Numbered from the stretch's first letter, positions 1 through 13,600 are shown. The stretch is 64,000 nucleotides of DNA from Megalopta genalis (GCF_051020955.1 NW_027476811.1:62001-126000), one strand, 5' to 3'. Made by a program: numbers and translations. The notes: generated from the letters alone by a model not told the origin.

Positions 1-3000
1 TCGAATAGATTTGAAGCTAACTCGTTTGTTTCGTCTTCAAATGAAGCTATATCACTTATATCGCAAGTATTTGAGGAAAAATCATGTGTTTTGCATGGAT
101 TTGAAACTAGCTCGTTTGTTTCTCCTGCATTTGAAGCTATATCACTTATATCGCAAGTATCTGAAGCTAAATCATTTGTTTCGCATGGATTTGAAGCTAA
201 CTCGTTTGTTTCGTCTGCATTTGAAGTTATATCACTTATATACCAATTGTTGGAAGCTAAATCATTTGTTTCGCTTGAATTTGAAGCTAACTCGTTTGTT
301 TCCCCTGCATTTGATGCTACGTCACATATATCGCAAGTATCTGATGCTAAATCATTTGTTTCCCATGGATTTGAAGTTAACTCGTTTATTACGCCGGCAG
401 TTGAAGCTATATCACATATATCCGAAGTGTTTGAAGCTCAATCAATTGTTCCGCATCGATTTGAAGCTAAGCCTTCTACTTCGCATTGATTTGAAGCTAA
501 ATCATGTGGAACGCATGGATGTTGAAGCTAACTCGATTGATTCGTATGCATTTGATGCTATATCACTTATATCGCAATTATTTGAGCTAAATCATTTGTG
601 TCGCATGAATTTGAAGCTAAGGCTTCTACTTCTCATCTATTTGAAGCTAAATGATGTGTATCGCATGAATTTTGAAGCTAACTGGTTTGATTCGTCTGCA
701 TTTGAAGCTATATCACATATATCCCAAGTGTTTGAAGCTCAATCATTTGTTTCGCTTCTATTTGAAACTAATCCTTCTACATCGCATTGATTTGAAGCTA
801 AATCATGTGTCTTGCTTGGATTTAAAGCTAAGTCGTTTGTTTCGCCAGCATTTGGAGTTATATCACTTAAATCGCAAGAATCTGAAGCTAAATCATTTGT
901 TTCGCATGGATTTGAATCTAAACCTTCTACTTCGCATCGAGCTGAAGCTAAATGATGTGTATCGCATGGATTTTGAAGCTAACTCGATTGTTTCGTCTGC
1001 ATTTGAAGCTATATCACTTATATACCAATTGTTGGAAGCTAAATCATTTGTTTCGCATGGATTCGAAGCAAAACCTTCTACATCGCATTGATTTGAAGCT
1101 AAATCATGTGTTTCGTTTGGATTTGAAGCTAACTCGTTTGTTTCCCCTGCATTTGAAGCTATATCATGTATATCGCAAGTATCTGATGCTAAATCATTTG
1201 TGTCGCATGGATTTGAAGCTAAGGCTTCTACTTCTCATCTATTTGAAGCTAAATGATGTGTATCGCATGAATTTTGAAGCTAACTGGTTTGATTCGACTG
1301 TATTTGAAACTATATCACTTATATACCAATTGTTTGAAGCTGAATCATTTGTTTCGCAAGGATTTGAAACAAAGCCTTCTACATCGCAATGATTTGAAGC
1401 TAAATCATGTGTTTCGCTTGGATTTGAAGCTAAACCTTCTACATCGCATTGATTTAGAGCCAAGTCATCTGTTTCGCAAGGATTTAAATCTAACTCGTTT
1501 GTTTCGTGTGCATTTGAAGCTATGTCACTCATATCCCAAGTATTTGAAGCTAAATTATTTGTTTCGCATGGATTTGAAGCTAAAACTTCTACATCGCACT
1601 GAGTTGAAGCTACATCATGTGTTTCGCTTGGATATGAAGCTAACTAGTTTGTTTCGTCTGCATTTGAAGCTATATCACTTATATCGCAAGTATCTGAAGC
1701 TAAATCATTTGTGTCGCATGGATTTGAAGCTAAACCTTCTACATCGCATTGATTTGCAGCAAAATCACGTGTTTCGCATGGATTTGAAACTAACTCGGTT
1801 GTTTCGTCAGCATTTGAAGCTATATCACTTATATCGCAAGTATCTCAAGCTAAATCATTTGTGTCGAATGGATTTGAAGCTAAACCTGCTACACAGCATT
1901 GATTTGAAGCTTAATCATGTGTTTTGCATGGATTTGAAGCTAACTCGTTTGTTTCGTCTGCATTTGAAGCTATATCACGTATATCCCAAGTGCTTGAAGC
2001 TAAATCTTTTGTTTCGCGTTGATTTGAAGTTAAACCTTCTACATCGCATTGATTTGGAGCTAAATCATGTGATTCGCTTGAATTTGAAGCTAACTTGTTT
2101 GTTTCCACTGCATTTGAAGCTACGTCACATATATCGCACGTATCTGATGCTAAATCATTTGTTACGCATGGATTTGAAGCTATACCTTCTACATCCCATC
2201 GATTTGAAGCTAAATCATGTGTTTTCCATGGATTTGATGCTAACTCGTTTGTTTCCCCTGCATTTGGAGCTATATGAGTTATATCGCATGTATCTGATGC
2301 TAAGTCATTTGTGTCGCATGGATTTGAAGCTAAACCTTCTACATCGAATAGATTTGAAGCTAACTCGATTGTTTCGTCTTCATTTGAAGCTACATCACTT
2401 ATATCGGAAGTATTTGAGGAAAAATCATGTGTTTTGCATGGATTTGAAACTAACTCGTTTGTTTCTCCTGCATTTGAAGCTATATCACTTATATCGCATT
2501 TATCTGAAGCTAAATCATTTGTTTCGCATGGATTTGAAGCTAACTCGTTTGTTTCGTCTGCATTTGAAGTTATATCACTTATATACCAATTGTTGGAAGC
2601 TAAATCATTTGTTTCGCTTGAATTTGAAGCTAACTCGTTTGTTTCCCCTGCATTTGATGCTACGTCACATATATCGCAAGTATCTGATGCTAAATCATTT
2701 GTTTCCCATGGATTTGAAGTTAACTCGTTTATTACGCCTGCAGTTGAAGCTATATCACATATATCCGAAGTGTTTGAAGCTCAATCAATTGTTCCGCATC
2801 GATTTGAAGCTAAGCCTTCTACTTCGCATTGATTTGAAGCTAAATCATGTGGAACGCATGGATGTTGAAGCTAACTCGATTGATTCGTATGCATTTGATG
2901 CTATATCACTTATATCGCAATTATTTGAGCTAAATCATTTGTGTCGCATGAATTTGAAGCTAAGGCTTCTACTTCTCATCTATTTGAAGCTAAATGATGT

Positions 3001-4489
3001 GTATCGCATGAATTTTGAAGCTAACTGGTTTGATTCGTCTGTATTTGAAACTATATCACTTATATACCAATTGTTTGAAGCTGAATCATTTGTTTCGCAA
3101 GGATTTGAAACAAAGCCTTCTACATCGCAATGATTTGAAGGTAAATCATGTGTTTTGCTTGGATTTGAAGCTAAACCTTCTACATCCCATTGATTTGAAG
3201 CTAAATCATGTGTTTTCCATGGATTTGATGCTAACTCGTTTGTTTCCCCTGCATTTGGAGCTATATGAGTTATATCGCATGTATCTGATGCTAAGTCATT
3301 TGTGTCGCATGGATTTGAAGCTAAACCTTCTACATCGAATAGATTTGAAGCTAACTCGATTGTTTCGTCTTCATTTGAAGCTACATCACTTATATCGGAA
3401 GTATTTGAGGAAAAATCATGTGTTTTGCATGGATTTGAAACTAACTCGTTTGTTTCTCCTGCATTTGAAGCTATATCACTTATATCGCATGTATCTGAAG
3501 CTAAATTATTTGTTTCGCATGGATTTGAAGCTAACTCGTTTGTTTCGTCTGCATTTGATGCTATATCACATACATCCCAAGTGTTTGAAGCTCATTCATT
3601 TGCTTCGCTTCTATTTGAAGCTAATCCTTCTACATCGCATTGATTTGAAGCTAAATCATGTGATTCGCTTGAATTTGAAGCTAACTCGTTTGTTTCCCCT
3701 GCATTTGAAGCTACGTCACATATATCGCAAGTATCTGATGCTAAATCATTTGTTTCGCATGGATTTGAAGCTAACTCGTTTGTTTCGTCTGCATTTGAAG
3801 CTATATCACATATATCCCAAGTGTTTGAAGCTCAATCATTTGCTTCGCTTCTATTTGAATCTAATCCTTCTACATCGCATTGATTTGAAGCTAAATCATG
3901 TGTCTTGCTTGGATTTAAAGCTAACTCGTTTGTTTCGCCAGCATTTGGAGTTATATCACTTAAATCGCAAGAATCTGAAGCTAAATCATTTGTTTCGCAT
4001 GGATTTGAATCTAAACCTTCTACTTCGCATCGAGCTGAAGCTAAATGATGTGTATCGCATGGATTTTGAAGCTAACTCGTTTGTTTCGTCTGCATTTGAA
4101 GCTATATCACTCATATCCCAAGTATTTGCAGCTAAATCATTTGTTTCGCATGGATTCGAAGCAAATCCTTCTACATCGCATTGATTTGAAGCTAAATCAT
4201 GTGTATCGCTTGGATTTGAAGCTAAACCTTCTACATCGCAATTATTTGCAGCTACGTCATGTGTCTCGCATGGATGTGAAGCTAAACCTTCTACATCGCA
4301 TGGACTTGAAGCTAACTCGTTTGTTTCACCTGCATTTGAACCTATATCACTTATATCACATGTATCTGATGCTAAATTTTTTGTGTCGCATGGATTTGAA
4401 GCTAAACATACTACATCGCATTGGTTTGAAGTTAAACCTTCTACATTGCATTTATTTGAAGCTAAATTATCTGTTTCGCATGGAATTGA
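1..4489 (+). repeat. Family-1 block: 150-bp pentamer higher-order repeats
   Basis: Units follow the A-B-C-D-E order (5 x 30 bp), recognisable by a C unit ending atatcgcaagta and an E unit aaccttctacatcgcattga. Positions 1 to about 705 recur at about 2,344-3,040 (shift 2,343 bp), so the block is itself internally duplicated. The segment 2,345-2,530 recurs at about 3,336-3,520 and 8,588-8,770. Several A/B junctions carry one extra base (near 521, 672, 973, 1,274, 2,865, 3,015 and 4,065), giving 31-bp units that shift every reading frame. No gene is supported here despite an uninterrupted 619-codon plus frame at 1,274-3,133. Confidence 0.85.
1274..3133 (+). other. Longest open plus-strand frame, Leu/Lys decapeptides (probably not a gene)
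   Basis: About 619 codons reading as decapeptides of the type LKLNHLFRMD, LKLTRLFRLH, LKLYHLYRKY and LKLNLLHRID, with L-K-L, a Leu/Val at position 6 and an Arg at position 8 nearly fixed. It begins at an ATG created by a 31-bp unit and ends at a TGA after the frame shifts at the next such unit. The same DNA is also largely open on the minus strand. No flanking unique sequence, promoter or splice site supports expression, and comparable runs occur wherever no frame-shifting unit intervenes. I recognise no protein family. Confidence 0.2.
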
Positions 4490-5750
4490 AGCTAACTGGT
4501 TTTTTTCGCCTGCATTTGAAGCTATATCGATTGTATCGCAAGCATTTGAAGAAAAATCATTTGTTCCACATGGATTTGAATCTAAGCCTTCTACTTCGAA
4601 TTGATTTGAAGCTACATCATGTGTTTCACTTGGATTTGATGCTAACTCGTTTGTTCCGCATGCAGTTAAAGTTGAATCATATATAAAACATGTATTTGAC
4701 GCTAAACTATTCGTGTCGCATGGATTTGAAACTAAGCCTTCTTCTTCGCATCGATTTGAAGCTAAATCATGTCTTTCGCTTGGATTTGTAGCTAATTCGT
4801 TTGTTTCGCATGCAGTTGAAGCTAAATCATGTATGTCACAAGTATTCGAAGCGAAACCATTTGTTTTGCATGGATTTGAAGCTAAGCCTTCTACTTCGCA
4901 TTGATTTGAAGCTAAATCATGTGTTTCGGTTGGATTTGAAAATAAATGGTTTGTTTCGAATGCAGCTGAAGCTAAATCATGTATATCACATGTATTTGAA
5001 GCCAAACAACTTCATTCGCATGGATTTCAATCTGAGCCTTCTACTTCGCATTGATTTGAAGCTGAATCATGTGTTTCGCATGGATTTGAAGCTAACTCGT
5101 TTGATTCGCATGCAGTTGAAGCTGAATCACGTACATCACATGTATTTGAAGCCAAACAATTTCATTCGCATGGATTCCAATCTGAGCCTTCTACTTCGCA
5201 TTGATTTGAAGCTGAATCATGTGTTTCGCATGGATTTGAAGCTAACTCGTTTGTTTCGCATGCAGTTGAAGCTAAATCATGTATATCACATGTATTTGAA
5301 GCTAAACCATTTGATTGGCATGGATTTGAAGCTGAGCCTTCTACTTCGCATTGATTTGATGCTGAATCATGTGTTTCGGTTGAATTTGAAACTAATACGT
5401 TCGTTTCGCATGCAGTTGATGCTACATCATGTATAAAACAAGTATTTGAAGTTAAGCTATTCGTTTCACATGGATTTGAAGCTAAGCCTTCTACTTCGCA
5501 TTGATTTGAAAATAAATCATCTGTTTCGCGTGGATTTTAAGCCAACTTGTTTATTTCGCATGCAGTTGAAGCTAAACCATCTATATCGCAAGTATTTGAA
5601 GCTAAAGCAATTGATTCGCTTGGATATGAAACTAAGCATTCTACTTCGCCTTGATTTGAAGCTGAACCATTTCTTTCGCATGAAAATTAAGCTAAACCAT
5701 GTGTTTCTAATGAATTTTAAGCTAAATCATGTGTTTCGCATGGATTTGAA
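4490..5750 (+). repeat. Family-2 module, copy 1 of 3 (about 1.26 kb)
   Basis: This block is marked by B units ending gcatgca, C units of the type catgtatatcacatgta and E units reading agccttctacttcgcattga. It matches 6,655-7,910 at a shift of 2,160 bp (72 x 30) with only scattered substitutions, and matches 9,625 onward with a 150-bp deletion in that third copy. Distinctive private variants shared by the copies include ttgaaaataaatgg near 4,940 and catgtataaaacaagta near 5,430. It is flanked on both sides by family-1 units. Confidence 0.85.
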
Positions 5751-6654
5751 GCAAAACCTTCTACATCGCATTGATTTGAAGCTAATTCATTTGTTTCGCA
5801 TGGATTTGAAGCTAAACCTTCTACATTGCAATGATTTGGAGCTAAATCATGTGTTTCGCTTGGATTTGAAGGTAAACCTTCTACATCGTATTGATTTGAA
5901 GCTAAATCATGTGTTTCGTTTGGATTTGAAGCTATCTCGTTTGTTTCCCCTGCATTTGAACCTATATCACTTATATCGCAAGTATCTGATGCTAAATCAC
6001 TTGTTTCGCTTCTATTTGAAGCTAATCCTTTTACATCGCATTGATTTGAAGCTAAATCATGTGCCTAGCTTGGATTTAAAGCTAACTCGTTTGTTTAGCC
6101 AGCATTTAGAGCTATATCACATAAATCGCAAGTATCTGAATCTAATTCATTTGTTTCGTATGGATTTGAATCTAAACCTTCTACTTCGCATCGAGCTGAT
6201 GCTAAATGATGTGTATCGTATGGATTTTGAAGCTAACGCGTTTGTTTCGTCTGCATTTGAAGTTATATCACTTATATACCAATTGTTGGAGGCTAAATCA
6301 TTTGTTTCGCATGGATTCGAAGCAAAACCTTCTACATCGCATTGATTTGAAGCTAATTCATTTGTTTCGCATGGATTTGAAGCTAAACCTTCTACATTGC
6401 AATGATTTGGAGCTAAATCATGTGTTTCGCTTGGATTTGAAGCTAAACCTTCTACATCGTATTGATTTGAAGCTAAATCATGTGTTTCGTTTGGATTTGA
6501 AGCTATCTCGTTTGTTTCCCCTGCATTTGAACCTATATCACTTATATCGCAAGTATCTGATGCTAAATCACTTGTTTCGCATTGATTTGAAGCTAAACCT
6601 TCTACATCGCATTGATTTGCAGCTAAATCATGTGTTTCGCATGGATTTGAAGTT
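5751..6654 (+). repeat. Family-1 spacer block between family-2 modules
   Basis: About 900 bp of family-1 units separate two copies of the family-2 module. Internal near-duplication is visible: the run with gattcatttgtttcgcatgg followed by attgcaatgatttggagc appears near 5,780-5,860 and again near 6,350-6,420. A 31-bp unit occurs near 6,225. Nothing other than array is seen. Confidence 0.75.
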
Positions 6655-7910
6655 AACTGGTTTTTTCGCCTGCATTTGAAGCTATATCGATTGTATCGCA
6701 AGTATTTGAAGAAAAATCATTTGTTCCACATGGATTTGAATCTAAGCCTTCTACTTCCAATTGATTTGAAGCTACATCATGTGTTTCACTTGGATTTGAT
6801 GCTAACTCGTTTGTTCCGCATGCAGTTAAAGCTGAATCATATATAAAACATGTATTTGACGCTAAACTATTCGTGTCGCATGGATTTGAAACTAAGCCTT
6901 CTTCTTCGCATCGATTTGAAGCTAAATCATGTCTTTCGCTTGCATTTGTAGCTAATTCGTTTGTTTCGCATGCAGTTGAAGCTAAATCATGTATGTCACA
7001 AGTATTCGAAGCGAAACCATTTGTTTTGCATGGATTTGAAGCTAAGCCTTCTACTTCGCATTGATTTGAAGCTAAATCATGTGTTTCGGTTGGATTTGAA
7101 AATAAATGGTCTGTTTCGAATGCAGCTGAAGCTAAATCATGTATATCACATGTATTTGAAGCCAAACAACTTCATTCGCATGGATTTCAATCTGAGCCTT
7201 CTACTTCGCATTGATTTGAAGCTGAATCATGTGTTTCGCATGGATTTGAAGCTAACTCGTTTGATTCGCATGCAGTTGAAGCTAAATCACGTACATCACA
7301 TGTATTTGAAGCCAAACAATTTCATTCGCATGGATTCCAATCTGAGCCTTCTACTTCGCATTGATTTGAAGCTGAATCATGTGTTTCGCATGGATTTGAA
7401 GTTAACTCGTTTGTTTCGCATGCAGTTGAAGCTAAATCATGTATATCACATGTATTTGAAGCTAAACCATTTGATTGGCATGGATTTGAAGCTGAGCCTT
7501 CTACTTCGCATTGATTTGATGCTGAATCATGTGTTTCGGTTGAATTTGAAACTAATACGTTCGTTTCGCATGCAGTTGATGCTAAATCATGTATAAAACA
7601 AGTATTTGAAGTTAAGCTATTCGTTTCACATGGATTTGAAGCTAAGCCTTCTACTTCGCATTGATTTGAAAATAAATCATCTGTTTCGCGTGGATTTTAA
7701 GCCAACTTGTTTATTTCGCATGCAGTTGAAGCTAAACCATCTATATCGCAAGTATTTGAAGCTAAAGCAATTGATTCGCTTGGATATGAAACTAAGCATT
7801 CTACTTCGCCTTGATTTGAAGCTGAACCATTTCTTTCGCATGAAAATTAAGCTAAACCATGTGTTTCTAATGAATTTTAAGCTAAATCATGTGTTTCGCA
7901 TGGATTTGAA
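6655..7910 (+). repeat. Family-2 module, copy 2 of 3
   Basis: This is a near-identical copy of 4,490-5,750 displaced by exactly 2,160 bp. The one-T difference at the left edge (seven versus six T after aactgg) sits where the copies begin to agree. The right edge falls near 7,911, where copy 1 continues with a family-1 aaaacc unit and copy 2 with an actaactcg unit. Confidence 0.85.
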
Positions 7911-8090
7911 ACTAACTCGATGGTTTCGCCAGCATTTGAAGCTAAATCATGAATATCACAAGTATTTGAAGCTAACTCATTTGTTTCGCATGCATTTGAA
8001 GCGAAATCATGTATATCACATGTAATTGAAGCTAAACCATTTGATTTGCATGGATTTGAAGCTAAGACTTCTACTTCGCATTGATTTGAA
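7911..8090 (+). repeat. Family-2 tail
   Basis: Six further family-2 units with catgaatatcacaagta and catgtatatcacatgta follow the module before the array returns to family 1. A comparable stretch follows the third module copy at about 10,640-10,790, indicating that this tail belongs to the ancestral module and was lost from copy 1. Confidence 0.7.
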
Positions 8091-9620
8091 GCTAAATCAT
8101 GTGGAACGCATGGATGTTGAAGCTAACTCGATTGATTCGTATGCATTTGATGCTATATCACTTATATCGCAATTATTTGAGCTAAATCATTTGTGTCGCA
8201 TGAATATGAAGCTAAGGCTTCTACTTCTCATCTATTTGAAGCTAAATGATGTGTATCGCATGAATTTTGAAGCTAACTGGTTTGATTCGTCTGTATTTGA
8301 AACTATATCACTTATATACCAATTGTTTGAAGCTGAATCATTTGTTTCGCAAGGATTTGAAACAAAGCCTTCTACATGGCAATGATTTGAAGGTAAATCA
8401 CGTGTTTCGCTTGGATTTGAAGCTAAACCTTCTACATCCCATCGATTTGAAGCTAAATCATGTGTTTTCCATGGATTTGATGCTAACTCGTTTGTTTCCC
8501 CTGCATTTGGAGCTATATGAGTTATATCGCATGTATCTGATGCTAAGTCATTTGTGTCGCATGGATTTGAAGCTAAACCTTCTACATCGAATAGATTTGA
8601 AGCTAACTCGATTGTTTCGTCTTCATTTGAAGCTACATCACTTATATCGGAAGTATTTGAGGAAAAATCATGTGTTTTGCATGGATTTGAAACTAACTCG
8701 TTTGTTTCTCCTGCATTTGAAGCTATATCACTTATATCGCATTTATCTGAAGCTAAATCATTTGTTTCGCATGGATTTGAAGCTAACTCGTTTGTTTCGT
8801 CTGCATTTGAAGCTATATCACATACATCCCAAGTGTTTGAAGCTCATTCATTTGCTTCGCTTCTATTTGAAGCTAATCCTTCTACATCGCATTGATTTGA
8901 AGCTAAATCATGTGATTCGCTTGAATTTGAAGCTAACTCGTTTGTTTCGCCTGCAGTTGAAGCTATATCACCTATATCCGAAGTTTTTGAAGCACAATCA
9001 ATTGTTCCGCATCGATTTGAAGCTAAACCTTCTACATCGCATTGATTTGAAGCTAAATCATGTGGAACGCATGGATTTTGAAGCTAACTCGATTGATTCG
9101 TATGCATTTGATGCTATATCACTTATATCGCAAGTATTTGAGCTAAATCATTTGTGTCGCATGGATTTGAAGCTAAGTCTTCTACATCGCATTGATTTGC
9201 AGCTAAATCATGTGTTTCGCATGGATTTGGAACTAACTCGTTTGTATCGTCAGCATTTGAAGCTATATCACTTATATCGCAAGTGTTTGAAGCTAATTCA
9301 TTTGTTTCGCATGGATTTGAAGCTAAACCTTCTACATCGCAATGATTTGGAGCTAAATCATGTGTTTCGCTTGGATTTGAATCTAAACCTTCTACATCGC
9401 ATTGATTTGAAGCTAAATCATGTGATTCGCTTGAATTTGAAGCTAACTCGTTTCTTTCCCCTGCATTTGAATCTACGTCACATATATCGCAAGTATCTGA
9501 TGCTAAATCATTTGTTTCGCATGGATTTGAAGTTAACTCGTTTGTTTCGCCTGCAGTTGAAGCTATATCACTTATATCGCAAGCATCTGAAACCAAATCA
9601 TTGGTTTCGCATGGATTTGA
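8091..9620 (+). repeat. Family-1 block
   Basis: Pentamer A-B-C-D-E units of family 1. The left part (about 8,100-8,900) repeats 2,850-3,640, including the unit tatatgagttatatcgcatg and the junction containing tgtggaacgcatgg. Frame-shifting 31-bp units lie near 8,115, 8,265 and 9,080. The plus frame is open for 486 codons at 8,267-9,727 and the minus frame for 172 codons at 9,123-9,641, which illustrates that openness occurs on both strands of the same DNA. Confidence 0.8.
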
Positions 9621-9624
9621 ATCT

Positions 9625-10640
9625 AAGCCTTCTACTTCCAATTGATTTGAAGCTACATCATGTGTTTCACTTGGATTTGATGCTAACTCGTTTGTTCCGC
9701 ATGCAGTTAAAGCTGAATCATATATAAAACATGTATTTGACGCTAAACTATTCGTGTCGCATGGATTTGAAACTCAGCCTTCTTCTTCGCATCGATTTGA
9801 AGCTAAATCATGTCTTTCGCTTGGATTTGTAGCTAATTCGTTTGTTTCGCATGCAGTTGAAGCTAAAGCAAGTAGGTCACAAGTATTCGAAGCGAAACTA
9901 TTTGTTTTGCATGGATTTGAAGCTAAGCCTTCTACTTCGCATTGATTTGAAGCTAGATCATGTGTTTCGGTTGGATTTGAAAATAAATGGTTTGTTTCGA
10001 ATGCAGTTGAAGCTAAATCATGTATATCACATGTATTTGAAGCCAAACAATTTCATTCGCATGGATTTCAATCTGAGCCTTCTACTTCGCATTGATTTGT
10101 AGCTGAGTCATGTGTTTCGCATGGATTTGAAGCTAACTCGTTTGTTTCGCATGCAGTTGAAGCTAAATCATGTATATCACATGTATTTGAAGCTAAACCA
10201 TTTGATTGGCATGGATTTGAAGCCGAGCCATCTACTTCGCATTGATTTAATGCTAAATCATGTGTTTCGGTTGAATTTGAAACTAATACGTTTGTTTCGC
10301 ATGCAGTTGATGCTAAATCATGTATAAAACAAGAATTTGAAGTTAAGCTATTCGTTTCACATGGATTTGAAGCTAAGCCTTCTACTTCGCATTGATTTGA
10401 AAATAAATCATCTGTTTCGCGTGGATTTTAAGCCAACTCGTTTATTTCGCATGCAGTTGAAGCTAAACCATGTATATCACAAGTATTTGAAGCTAAAGCA
10501 ATTGATTCGCTTGGATATGAAACTAAGCTTTCTACTTCGCCTTGATTTGAAGCTGAACCATTTATTTCGCATGAATATTAAGCTAAACCATGTGTTTCTA
10601 ATGAATTTTAAGCTAAATCATGTGTTTTGCATGGATTTGA
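9625..10640 (+). repeat. Family-2 module, copy 3 of 3, with a 150-bp deletion
   Basis: It aligns with copy 2 at a shift of 2,881 bp on its left side and 2,731 bp on its right side. The copy has therefore lost exactly 150 bp, one pentamer, between about 10,080 and 10,112. Loss of a whole higher-order unit without disturbing phase is what unequal exchange between pentamers predicts. Confidence 0.8.
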
Positions 10641-13600
10641 AACTAACTCGATTGTTTCGCCTGCATTTGAAGCTAAATCATGAATATCACAAGTATTTGA
10701 AGCTAACTCATTTGTTTCGCATGCATTTGAAGCGAAATCATGTATATCACATGTAATTGAATCTAAACCATTTGATTCGCATGGATTTGAAGCTAAGCCT
10801 TCTTCTTCGCATTGATTTGAAGCTAAATCATTTGTTTCGCATGGATACGAAGATCAGCCTTCTACTTCGCATTAATTTGAAGCTATATCATTTGTTTCGC
10901 AAGGATTTGAAGTTAACTCGTTTGTTTCGCATGCAGTTGAAGCTAAATCATGTGTATCACAAGTATTTGAAGATAATCCATTTGTTTTGCATGGATCCGA
11001 AGATCAGCTTTCTAGTTCTCATTGATTTGAAGCTAAATCACGTGTTTCGCATGGATTTGAAGATAACACGTTTGTTTCGCATGCAGTTGAAGCTAAATCA
11101 TGTTTATCACAAGTATCTGAAACTAAACCATTTGTTTCGGAAGAATATGAAGCTAACCCATGTGTTTCATATGAATTTGTAGCTAAATCAGGGGTTTCGC
11201 GTAGATTTGAAACTAACTTGTTTGTTTCATATGCTGTTGATGCTAAATCATGTATATCACAAGTTTTTGAAGCTATAGCATTTGATTCGCATGGATTTGA
11301 AGCTAAGCCTTCTACTTCGCATTGATTTGAAGCTGAATCCTGTGTTTCGCTTGAATTCGAATCCAACACGTTTGTTTCACGTGCAGTTGAAGCTAAATCA
11401 TGTATATCACAAGTATTTGAAGCTAAAGCATTTGATTCGCATGGGTTTGAAGCTAAGCCTTCTACTTCGCATTGATTTAAAGCTGAATCCTGTGATCCGC
11501 ATGGATTTGAAGCTAACTCCTTTGTTTCGCATGCGATTGAAGCTAAATCATGCATATCTCAAGTATTCGAAGCTGAACCATTTGTTTCGCATGGATTTGA
11601 AGCTAACCCGTTTCTTTCGCCTGGATTTGAAGCTGAATTATGTATGTCACAAGTATTGGAAGATAAACCACTTGTTTGCATGAATATTATGCTAAACCAT
11701 GTGTTTCGAATGAATTTGAATCTAAATCCTGTGTTTCGAATGGATTTGAAGCTAACTCGTTTGTTTCGCCTGCATTTGAAGCTAAATCATGTATATCGCA
11801 AATATTTGAAGCTAAACCATTTGTTTCGCACTGATTTGAAGCTAAGGCTTCTACTTCGCACTGAAGTGAAGTTAAATCATGTGTTTCCCTTGGGTGTGAC
11901 GCTAACTCGTTTGTTCCGCATGCAGCTGAATCTAAATCATGTATATCACAAGTATTTGAAGCTAAACCATTTGACTCGCATTGATTTGAAGCTAAGACTT
12001 CCACGTCGCATTGATTTGAAGCTAAATCATATGTTTGGCATCGATTTGAAGCTAACTCGTTTGTTTCACCTGCATTTGAAGCTAAATCATGTATATCGCA
12101 AATATTTGAAGCTAAACCATTTGTTTCGCATTGATTTGAAGCTAAGACTTCTACGTCGCATTGATTTGAAGCTAAATCATGTGTTTGGCATCGATTTGAT
12201 GCTAACTCGTTTGTTTCGCCAGCATTTGAAGCTAAATCATGTATATCACAAGTATTTGTAGCGAAACCATTTGATTCGCTTGGATTTGAAGCCAAGCATT
12301 CTACTTCGCACTCATTTGAAGTTGAATCATTTCTTTCGCTTGAATTTGAAGCTAACACGTTTGTTTCACATGCAGTTGAAGGTAAATCATGTATATCACA
12401 AGTATTTGAAGCCAAAGCATTCGATTCGCATGGGTTTGAAGCTAAGCCTTCTACTTCGCATTGATTTGAAGCTGAATCCTGTGATTCGCATGGATGTGAA
12501 GCTAACTCGTTTGTTTCGCCAGCATTTGAATCTAAATCATGTATATCACAATTATTTGAATCTAAAGCATTTGCTTCGCATTGATTTGAAGCTAAGGCTT
12601 CTACTTCGCATTGATTTGAATAATTTGTAGCTAAATCATTTGTTCCGCATGGTTTGAAGCTAAATCATGTATGTCACATTTATTTGACGCTGAACCATTT
12701 GTTTCGTATGAATATTAAGCTGAACCACGTGTTTCGAATGAATTTGAAGCTAAATCATGTGTTTCGCTTGGATTTGAAGCTATCTCGTTTCTTTCGCATG
12801 CAGTTGAAGATAAATCATGAATATCACAAGTATTTATATCTAAACCATATGTTTCGCATGAATTTTAAGATAAGCCTTCCAGTTCGCATTGATTTGTAGC
12901 TAAATCATGTTTCCGCATGGTTGGAAGCTAAAACATGTATGCCACATTTATTTGAAGCTGAACCATTTGCTTCGCATGAATATTAAGCTGAACCACGTGT
13001 TTCGAATGAATTTGAAGCTAAATCATGTGTTTCGCATGGATTTGAAGCTAACTCGTTTGTGTCGCATGCAGTTGAATTTATATCACTTATATCACAAGTA
13101 TTTGCAGCTGAACCATTTGTTTCGCATGGATTTGAAGCTAAGCCTTCTACTTCGCATTGGTTTGAAGCTAAATCATGTGTTTCGCTTGGATTTGAAGCTA
13201 ACACGCCTGTTTCACATGCTGTTGAAGCTAAATCATGTATACCACGAGTATTTGAAGCTGAACCATTTGTTTCGCATGAATATTAAGCTTAACCATGTGT
13301 TTCGAATGAATTTGAAACTAAATCATGTGTTTCGAATGGATTTGAAGCTAACTCGTTTGCTTCGCATGCAGTTGAAGCTAAATCATGTATATCACAAATA
13401 TTTCAAGCTAAACCATTTTTTTCGCATTGATTTGAAGCTAAGGCTTCTACTTCGCATTGATTTGAAGTTAAATCATGTTTTTTTCTTGGGTGTGACGCTA
13501 AATCGTTTGTTCCGCATGCAGCTGAATCTAAATCATGTATATCACAAGTATTTGAAGCTAAACAAATTGACTCGCATTGATTTGAAGCTAAGACTTCTAC

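Noticed and set aside
91..489. Plus frame reading FEAKSFVSHG-type decapeptides as a gene
   Set aside because: This frame meets a TGA in almost every E unit (cattga), so it is limited to short runs that recur by repetition; it is a shadow of the array.
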